Below, piece after piece: positions 58,826 to 64,000 of a stretch of DNA of 64,000 nt. The first letter of the stretch is position 1; every line of letters starts with the position of its first letter. Source of the DNA: Flavobacteriales bacterium UBA2306 (lineage in GTDB: Bacteria > Bacteroidota > Bacteroidia > Flavobacteriales > Weeksellaceae). The stretch spans positions 493,709-557,708 of the forward strand of contig DDVS01000004.1 in assembly GCA_002345565.1 (NCBI GenBank). The letters run 5' to 3'. The position numbers were made by a program, and so were the translations under genes. Under the pieces are notes generated by a model. It was not told where the DNA came from. It was given only the letters and a program-made list of their open reading frames with translations, and ran no database searches.

Positions 58826-58927
58826 ACCATATAGACGCATAGGTTTAATGAAAACAAAACGAATAATAGCCAACATTGTTTCCTGTTTTGCACTTAAATA
58901 TTGTGATTTTCTATGTGACTATGTGGT
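58826..58927 (+). repeat. 102-bp palindromic element, copy 2
   Basis: Arms ACCATATAGACGCATAG (58826-58842)/CTATGTGACTATGTGGT (58911-58927) match at 14 of 17. The right arm differs from copy 1 (51034-51050) at one position; the centre differs. Confidence 0.82.
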
Positions 58928-58989
58928 TTTAATTGTTTGTTTAACAAGCTCAGATAGATTCGATATTTTTAAATTTTACATAAATAATA

Positions 58990-59020
58990 TTTGCAGAATA
59001 AAAAATTTTTCTTATTTTTG
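58990..59020 (+). promoter_or_regulatory. Promoter of rpmE2
   Basis: TTTG (58990-58993)-N19-TATTTTTG (59013-59020), exact Bacteroidetes consensus and spacing. The ATG is 74 nt downstream. Confidence 0.8.
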
Positions 59021-59094
59021 CATCCTCAAAACCAGAGTTGTCGGATCCATTAGTCCACGCTCATATTATAACAAATTTTAAAACTTCTGAAAAA

Positions 59095-59346
59095 ATGAAA
59101 CAAGGCATACACCCAGAAAATTATAGATTAGTAGTTTTCAAAGATATGAGCAACGAAGAAATGTTCCTTTGCAAATCTACTGCTGAAACTAAAGATACTA
59201 TCGAGTTCGAAGGAACTGAATATCCTTTAATCAAAATGGAAATCTCTTCAACTTCTCACCCTTTCTACACAGGTAAAACTAAATTGGTTGACACTGCGGG
59301 TAGAGTTGATAAGTTTATGAACAAATACAAAAAATTCGCTAAGTAA
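59095..59346 (+). CDS. rpmE2: 50S ribosomal protein L31 type B
   Basis: 83 residues from the ATG at 59095 (KQGIHPENYRLVVFKDMS). The longer reading from 59038 lies in the leader and is rejected. It has only one Cys and lacks the CxxC zinc site, so it is the zinc-independent type B form, with SSTSHPFYTGKTKLVDTAGR. It binds the large subunit near the 5S rRNA. Followed by a terminator at 59371. Confidence 0.95.
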   Translation: MKQGIHPENYRLVVFKDMSNEEMFLCKSTAETKDTIEFEGTEYPLIKMEISSTSHPFYTGKTKLVDTAGRVDKFMNKYKKFAK

Positions 59347-59370
59347 TCTTAGTCTGTTTTTAAAAATATC

Positions 59371-59408
59371 AAAACCTTTCGGATTTTCCGAGAGGTTTTT
59401 TTTGTTAT
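59371..59408 (+). terminator. Terminator of rpmE2
   Basis: AAAACCT..CGGA/TCCG..AGGTTTT stem with an internal bulge, followed by a long T run. Confidence 0.85.
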
Positions 59409-59413
59409 TTTTG
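59406..59413 (+). promoter_or_regulatory. -7 box TATTTTTG before the GlmU-like gene
   Basis: TATTTTTG at the end of the rpmE2 terminator, 93 nt before the ATG at 59507. The leader is filled with TTAGA/TCTAA-type repeats (59430-59504). Confidence 0.45.
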
Positions 59414-59467
59414 CTGGAGATGGAAATTAGACTTTAGAAGTTAGAAATTAGATTTTTTTGCACTTCT

Positions 59468-59500
59468 GTCTAACATCTAATATCTCACATCTAATATCTA
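59468..59500 (+). repeat. TCTAACATCTAATATCT tract
   Basis: Repeated ATCTAATATCT units with an inverted match in 59425-59450 (TTAGACTTTAGAAGTTAGAA). The same motif recurs at 60849-60888 and, inverted, at 39219-39254. Confidence 0.65.
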
Positions 59501-59506
59501 TAAAGA

Positions 59507-60667
59507 ATGCAATTAGTATTTTCCGACGCACAATATTGGGAAGATTTTCTTCCACTCACTTTTACAAGACCCGTTGCAGAAATGCGAATGGGCATCCTGA
59601 CTTTTGCCGAAAGATGGAAAAAACTCTTAGAAATAGATGAGGTTTTTTACATTACCGAGGATTTTCTTCAGCATAAATTCAAAAAACCTGAGCCAAAACA
59701 AAGTCTTTTCATTGTTTCCAATTTCTTTCCATCAGATGAGGTTTTGAAACAAATCAAAGAACTCCAACCTGGCGAAGCTTTGGTTTATGATAACGAAGTT
59801 TTGGTAGCGAATATCAATATGGAGAATTTTTCTCTGAATCAAATCAATAAAATGACAGACATTCACGAGAAATTATTATTCATAGAAAAACCTACTGATA
59901 TTTTTTCGAATAATGATTTTGCGATTGATTTCGATTTCAAATTGATGACAGAAGGTAGAACGTCTCAAGAATTATCTTCAACTAATGGATTTATTGGGGA
60001 AAGTGAAAATCTTTTCATAGAAGAAGGTGCAACAATCGAGTTTTCTACACTCAATTGTAAAACCGGAAAAATTTATATCGGGAAAAATGCAGAGATTATG
60101 GAAGGTTCCAATATTCGTGGCTCATTAGCTCTTTGCGAAGATTCAAAAATTAATCTTGGAACAAAAATTTATGGTGGAACTACGATTGGTCCGCATTCCA
60201 AAGTTGGGGGAGAAGTCAATAATATTGTAATTTTTGGTTATACGAATAAAGGTCACGACGGTTTTATAGGGAATTCTGTGATTGGTGAATGGTGTAACCT
60301 GGGAGCGGATACCAATTCTTCAAATCTCAAAAATAATTACGCCTCGGTAAAACTTTGGAATTATAGAAAAAAGAGATTTCTAGATTCAGGATTACAATTT
60401 TGTGGTCTTATTATGGGAGATCATTCTAAAACAGCTATCAATACCCAACTTAATACAGGAACTGTAGTTGGTGTTGCTGCTAATATTTTCAAATCTGGTT
60501 TCCCGCCAAATCTTGTAGAAAGCTTTTCTTGGGGCGGGATGAAAGGTGATGAAAAATTCAAACTGGAAAAATCTTATGAAGTTGCCGAAAAAGCGATGGA
60601 ACGCAGAAAAATTCTATTGACAGAAACGGATATAGATATTTTGAAGCATATATATAATGAGTTTTAG
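59507..60667 (+). CDS. GlmU-family sugar nucleotidyltransferase-like protein
   Basis: 386 residues. The N-terminal part (about 1-190) begins QLVFSDAQYWEDFLPLTFTR and matches the GlmU-like NTP-transferase family of Bacteroidetes. The C-terminal left-handed beta-helix (about 195-340) has hexapeptide turns (IYIGKNAEIMEGSNIRGSLA; IYGGTTIGPHSKVGG). It lacks the classical GlmU pyrophosphorylase signature, so the substrate is uncertain. A -7 box lies at 59406-59413. Confidence 0.82.
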   Translation: MQLVFSDAQYWEDFLPLTFTRPVAEMRMGILTFAERWKKLLEIDEVFYITEDFLQHKFKKPEPKQSLFIVSNFFPSDEVLKQIKELQPGEALVYDNEVLVANINMENFSLNQINKMTDIHEKLLFIEKPTDIFSNNDFAIDFDFKLMTEGRTSQELSSTNGFIGESENLFIEEGATIEFSTLNCKTGKIYIGKNAEIMEGSNIRGSLALCEDSKINLGTKIYGGTTIGPHSKVGGEVNNIVIFGYTNKGHDGFIGNSVIGEWCNLGADTNSSNLKNNYASVKLWNYRKKRFLDSGLQFCGLIMGDHSKTAINTQLNTGTVVGVAANIFKSGFPPNLVESFSWGGMKGDEKFKLEKSYEVAEKAMERRKILLTETDIDILKHIYNEF

Positions 60668-60827
60668 TTTTAAAACTCATTTTTTGTTTTAATGCAGTTA
60701 CAGACTTCAAAAATTTGACGAAGTCAAAATCATTTTGAGCCCTAAAAACATTTCCAGTTATTTCGAAATGTTTTTATGGACTTTTCTGTTTTAAAATATT
60801 TTGATGGCAACATTTCTTTAGTTTCCT

Positions 60828-60835
60828 TATTTTTG
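60828..60835 (+). promoter_or_regulatory. -7 box TATTTTTG of the Ig-like lipoprotein gene
   Basis: TATTTTTG, with TTTG (60800-60803) 24 bp upstream, a little far from the usual 19. The leader to the ATG at 60893 contains the TCTAATATCT repeat (60849-60888). Confidence 0.5.
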
Positions 60836-60892
60836 CATTTTAAGATTTTAGTCTAATATCTAAAGTCTAGCATCTAACATCTAATTTTTATA

Positions 60893-62545
60893 ATGAAGCA
60901 GTTTTTTCTTTGGCTTTTTGCATCGTTGGTTTTGGTAAGTTGTGCCAGAGTTGGTTCTCCCGTTGGTGGAAAAAAAGATTCGATTCCGCCCAAGATGCTG
61001 AGTTCTAATATTGATACTACAAGAGTCAACGTTCCAAGAGATATCAAAGAGCTAAGGATTTACTTTGATGAATATATCACTTTGAAGGATATTAGCAAGA
61101 ATCTCATTATTTCGCCCCCTATTCAATATACCAAGATTATTCCTTCTTCCAGTGGAAATAAATATTTACAAATCCAGTGGAAAGACACTCTTTTGGCGAA
61201 TACAACCTATAATTTCAATTTTGGAAACTCTGTGGTTGACCTTAATGAGAGTAATGCTTTGCCTTATTTTAATTTCGCATTTTCTACAGGAGAAAAGATT
61301 GACGATCTTTACATTAGCGGAACAATTGCCGATGCGCTTGGAAATCAGAAAAACTCCGAAGGAAAAGAAAAAAATCTGGTCGTGGGACTTTATCAGGCTA
61401 AAGATTCTATGAATTACCGTCAGAAACCTTATTACATTACAAAAGCAGATGAAGACGGCTATTTTGAACTGAATTATTTAACCCCCGGGAAATATAAAAT
61501 TGTAGGTTTTGATGATGAAAATGGAAATTCCATCTATGATTTTGGGAAAGAGAGTATAGCATTTCAAAGGGAAGATGTCAATTTGGAACAAAACATTTCC
61601 GGATTGAAAATGAAAGTTTATCCATCAAAAAAAATCTTTAAATACAAAGAAATGACACCTTCGCCAGGAGGATTAGTCATGACTTTTGAAGGTAACCCGG
61701 CAAATGTAATCATCAAACGAGTGGGCGAAAAACCTGCGAATTATAAGGTTTCGCACAAGTCAAGGTCAGACTCTGCAAGAATTTGGTTTGATGCAACTAC
61801 AGAAAATATAGGAGCTACAGTAAGCGAGAATCTCAGGTTTTCTTACGATACAGGCTCTAAACAAGATACCGTTTCTATTTTCTATAAAAAACCAGCAAAA
61901 GATGAAATGGCTTTAACAATGGTAGATAGCAAACCGGCCATTGAAAGTGATTTTAAATTATCTTCAAATTATATCATTAATAAAATCCAGCCAGAAAACT
62001 GGAAATTGGTAGCCGATAGCATAGCTCAAACTTTTACGGCAAATATTAATGAGCTGGATTCTACCAAGCTTATTATTAAGTCTAATTTTGTTCCGGGAAA
62101 AAAATACCAATTAACGGTACCTAAAAATACAGTGACTTCTTATTATAATAAACTGGGAGAAAGTATTCGTTTCGATTTCGAAATTACAAAACCAGAGGAT
62201 TTGGGAAGTTTCACGGCACATCTTATTAATCCGCCAGCTCATAAGTTCTGGATTCAGTTGCTGGATGATAAAAACGAACCAACTTATCAAAAGTATATCA
62301 GTAACCAGTCAGAAATTAAATTCGTTAATCTAAAACCAGGAAGTTATAAACTCAGGATCTTGGTTGATAATAATGATAATGGATTTTGGGACAGCTCAGA
62401 CTTCTCTACAGAGACTTTGGCAGAAGATGCCTATCTTTTCAAAAAAGAAGGAGATAAAGAGGTAATGACAAAGATTAATGTTCGGCAAATGTGGGAAATT
62501 AATGAAAATTGGGACTTAAATAAAGAAGAACAGCCAAAAAATTGA
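60893..62545 (+). CDS. Ig-like-domain lipoprotein
   Basis: 550 residues. Lipobox LVSC (Cys17), then ARVGSPVGGKKDSIPPKMLS, the usual start of Bacteroidetes Big_5/SbsA-like surface proteins. Repeated beta-sandwich domains include LRIYFDEYITLKDISKNLII and a later LNIKPGSYKLRI-like NLKPGSYKLRILVDNNDNG. It is probably an outer-membrane-anchored protein of unknown role. It overlaps the next gene (TTGA). Confidence 0.85.
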   Translation: MKQFFLWLFASLVLVSCARVGSPVGGKKDSIPPKMLSSNIDTTRVNVPRDIKELRIYFDEYITLKDISKNLIISPPIQYTKIIPSSSGNKYLQIQWKDTLLANTTYNFNFGNSVVDLNESNALPYFNFAFSTGEKIDDLYISGTIADALGNQKNSEGKEKNLVVGLYQAKDSMNYRQKPYYITKADEDGYFELNYLTPGKYKIVGFDDENGNSIYDFGKESIAFQREDVNLEQNISGLKMKVYPSKKIFKYKEMTPSPGGLVMTFEGNPANVIIKRVGEKPANYKVSHKSRSDSARIWFDATTENIGATVSENLRFSYDTGSKQDTVSIFYKKPAKDEMALTMVDSKPAIESDFKLSSNYIINKIQPENWKLVADSIAQTFTANINELDSTKLIIKSNFVPGKKYQLTVPKNTVTSYYNKLGESIRFDFEITKPEDLGSFTAHLINPPAHKFWIQLLDDKNEPTYQKYISNQSEIKFVNLKPGSYKLRILVDNNDNGFWDSSDFSTETLAEDAYLFKKEGDKEVMTKINVRQMWEINENWDLNKEEQPKN

Positions 62546-62991
62546 AAAATTTAAAGAAAACAATGTTCTGGATTGCAATTGTTGTTCTATCAATCCAGCT
62601 TATTCCTGTGGATAAGGAAAACAAATCTATTCATAAAAGTGATAATTTTGTTGATATTTACAACACACCTCAGAATATTCAGGTAATTCTCAAAAACGCA
62701 TGCTACGATTGTCATTCCAATGAAACAATTTATCCAGAATATGCCTATGTTGCTCCTGTTTCCTGGATGGTTAAAGATCATATTAATGAAGGACGAAAAT
62801 ATCTCAACTTCTCCGAATGGGGAAAATACAATGATGATCTCAAAAAAAATGCAGTAGAAAAAAGCATTAGAACGGTTAGGGATTTTCAAATGCCTTTGCC
62901 TTTATACATTAATTTTCATCCAAAAGCCAATCTTACCAAAACCCAAAGACAAGAGCTGCAAACTTATTTTAAAAAGCTGGATGTAAAATAA
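62542..62991 (+). CDS. Heme-binding-domain protein (CxxCH)
   Basis: 149 residues. One N-terminal membrane segment (FWIAIVVLSIQLIPV), then CYDCHSNETIYPEYAYVAPV with the c-type heme site CxxCH, typical of the haem-binding (DUF4405-like/PF14376) family. It starts with TTG at 62542, overlapping the previous stop (TTGA); ATG at 62563 would cut into the membrane segment. Probably exported and heme-attached in the periplasm. Confidence 0.85.
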   Translation: MKNLKKTMFWIAIVVLSIQLIPVDKENKSIHKSDNFVDIYNTPQNIQVILKNACYDCHSNETIYPEYAYVAPVSWMVKDHINEGRKYLNFSEWGKYNDDLKKNAVEKSIRTVRDFQMPLPLYINFHPKANLTKTQRQELQTYFKKLDVK

Positions 62992-63034
62992 TCCGTTGCT
63001 TATATTTCAATTAAAAAAATGATCAAATTATTGT

Positions 63035-63042
63035 TATATTTG
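63035..63042 (+). promoter_or_regulatory. -7 box TATATTTG of the DUF3575 gene
   Basis: TATATTTG ends 17 nt before the ATG at 63060. No clear -33 box. Confidence 0.45.
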
Positions 63043-63059
63043 ATTATAAACAAAAAGTC

Positions 63060-63794
63060 ATGAAAAAACTAATACTTACGCTGGCATTAGCATCGTCTTT
63101 TGTAGCGAAATCTCAGGAAATAGAGGACGGTAAACGTAATATCGTGAAAATGAATCTTACCTCCGTTATTTTCAGAAATTTTCAATTTTCTTATGAAAGG
63201 ACCATAACCAAGAGATTAGGACTTCAGGTTTCCTATGGAGTAATGCCTTCTGGTCAGATACCACTAATTGATCAATATATAAAAGATGATGATATCAAAA
63301 ATATAAAAATTGGAAGCAACAATTTAACTTTGGATGCTAGAATCTATCTTGGGAGAGGATATGGACAAGGTTTTTATGTTGCACCATATTATAGATATTC
63401 TCATTTTAATATAGATAACATTACTTATAACTATAGATCCGAAGATCCTGATAATACGGGACAAAAAATTCCCATTGCATTTTCAGGTAAAACCAATGCT
63501 AACAATGTAGGTCTAATGATAGGGTCACAATGGCTCTTGGGGAGAAAAGACAATTGGGTTTTGGATGTTTGGTTTATAGGAGGACATTTAGGAGGTGCCA
63601 CGGGAACTATTACAGGACACTCTGGGAAACCATTAACACCTTATGAACAACAGCAATTAAAAGAAGATATAGAAAATCTTGATGTTTCTTTATTTAAATA
63701 TAACGTAACGACTAATGCTAACGGCGCTATAATAGATGTAGATTCAAGTTGGTATGGAGTTAGATCTGGGATTTCTTTTGGATATAGGTTCTAA
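63060..63794 (+). CDS. DUF3575-type outer membrane protein
   Basis: 244 residues. Signal peptide (KKLILTLALASSFVAKS), then a small beta-barrel with alternating aromatic strands (RNFQFSYERTITKRLGLQVS, FYVAPYYRYSHFNID) and a C-terminal SGISFGYRF ending in Phe, as expected for outer-membrane barrels. It resembles DUF3575 proteins. Function unknown. Terminator at 63819. Confidence 0.82.
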   Translation: MKKLILTLALASSFVAKSQEIEDGKRNIVKMNLTSVIFRNFQFSYERTITKRLGLQVSYGVMPSGQIPLIDQYIKDDDIKNIKIGSNNLTLDARIYLGRGYGQGFYVAPYYRYSHFNIDNITYNYRSEDPDNTGQKIPIAFSGKTNANNVGLMIGSQWLLGRKDNWVLDVWFIGGHLGGATGTITGHSGKPLTPYEQQQLKEDIENLDVSLFKYNVTTNANGAIIDVDSSWYGVRSGISFGYRF

Positions 63795-63818
63795 ATAATT
63801 ACATTCTGAAAATATTGA

Positions 63819-63847
63819 GGGTAATCTTAACAAGATAGCCCTTTTTT
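63819..63847 (+). terminator. Terminator after the DUF3575 gene
   Basis: GGG..ATCTT (63819-63828)/AAGAT..CCC (63832-63841), with a 2-nt internal mismatch, 3-nt loop and six T. The remaining 153 nt to the window end hold no gene I can support. Confidence 0.8.
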
Positions 63848-64000
63848 ATTATAGTCAATTTAAGATTTAAAATTTTTTAGAGTTGTTTTTAAACTTCAAA
63901 CTTTCACAAAAAACCAGCGTTATTACTAATACAGATTACTACCTAAATTTCCTTTTAAATTGTCTGCTGTTTTTTTTAAAAATTAATCTCCTTGATATTC

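Larger units (their letters stand above)
58725..59094. other. 370-nt gap: palindromic element and L31 promoter
   Basis: Besides the divergent upstream region of the kinase operon, it holds the second 102-bp palindromic element (58826-58927), a T/A-rich stretch and the rpmE2 promoter (58990-59020), followed by a 75-nt leader with no clear hairpin. No protein-coding gene is supported. Confidence 0.7.

Noticed and set aside
58848..59081. Plus-strand ORF across the 102-bp palindrome
   Set aside because: Consists of the repeat, the AT-rich promoter and the leader; no protein-like features.
59038..59094. N-terminal extension of L31
   Set aside because: Lies in the leader just after the consensus promoter; L31 type B starts MKQGIHPENY.
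63983..64000. Possible 3' end of a minus-strand gene (EYQGD then stop)
   Set aside because: Only five codons are visible; nothing can be said about it.

Overview
The window looks like a stretch of chromosome from a flavobacterium of the Chryseobacterium/Weeksellaceae kind. It is AT-rich with tightly packed genes and has no visible Shine-Dalgarno sites. It has Bacteroidetes-type promoters (TTTG-N19-TAnnTTTG), several TTG starts, type IX secretion (T9SS) sorting domains, a GLPGLI protein, Flavobacteria-style ECF sigma sets and fused E1 alpha/beta dehydrogenases. I found no rRNA, tRNA, CRISPR array, insertion sequence or prophage.

Layout. 1-5.5 kb (minus strand): a partial Fe-S oxidoreductase, an MCE/MlaD lipid-transport protein, a PpiD/SurA-like foldase and an ECF sigma/anti-sigma/Spy-like sensor triad. 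5.7-10 kb (plus): a DUF2520 protein, a GLPGLI protein and the feoA-feoB-Cys-rich small protein ferrous iron operon. 10-18 kb (plus): glmM, a small glycan cassette (GT4 glycosyltransferase, AsnB-like amidotransferase, flippase), a lipoprotein and serS. 18-21.7 kb (minus): a DUF1444 protein, a Pif1-like helicase with an HTH tail, and ruvC. 21.7-26.5 kb (plus): a large M16 peptidase, then an AT-rich pair (unknown 217-residue protein plus XRE-ImmA/IrrE protease) with a structured leader. 26.5-29 kb (minus): a VOC gene broken by a stop codon, hemH and an Nfu-type protein. 29-33 kb (plus): gamma carbonic anhydrase, YihY/BrkB, DUF4407, and a tail-collar protein followed by a T9SS-secreted protein. 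33-41.8 kb (minus): guaB, an Omp85-like protein, an SDR, aroA, a MazG-like protein, a beta-helix-like lipoprotein and a T9SS protein. 41.8-55.3 kb (plus): a phenylacetate degradation locus. 55.6-58.7 kb (minus): a two-component system with a separate multi-TM protein and a frameshifted gene. 59-64 kb (plus): L31, a GlmU-like protein, lipoproteins and a DUF3575 protein.

The phenylacetate locus encodes the epoxidase (paaABCDE, with paaE placed first), ring opening (paaZ) and beta-oxidation (enoyl-CoA hydratase, paaH, paaJ). A fused 2-oxoacid dehydrogenase E1 and a TetR regulator head the locus. A perfect 8-bp inverted repeat with a 2-bp spacer overlaps the -33 box of the E1 promoter and is a good candidate TetR operator. 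paaK, paaI and a second hydratase/isomerase are not in the window.

The most interesting material lies outside the housekeeping genes: the XRE-ImmA pair with its leader RNA structure and an 11-bp inverted repeat bracketing the first gene; several families of palindromic intergenic repeats (four copies in front of paa-locus genes, two 102-bp palindromic elements, and one element that mimics an N-terminal extension of PaaC); an intergenic repeat that appears to supply the first codons of hemH; and two decayed genes.
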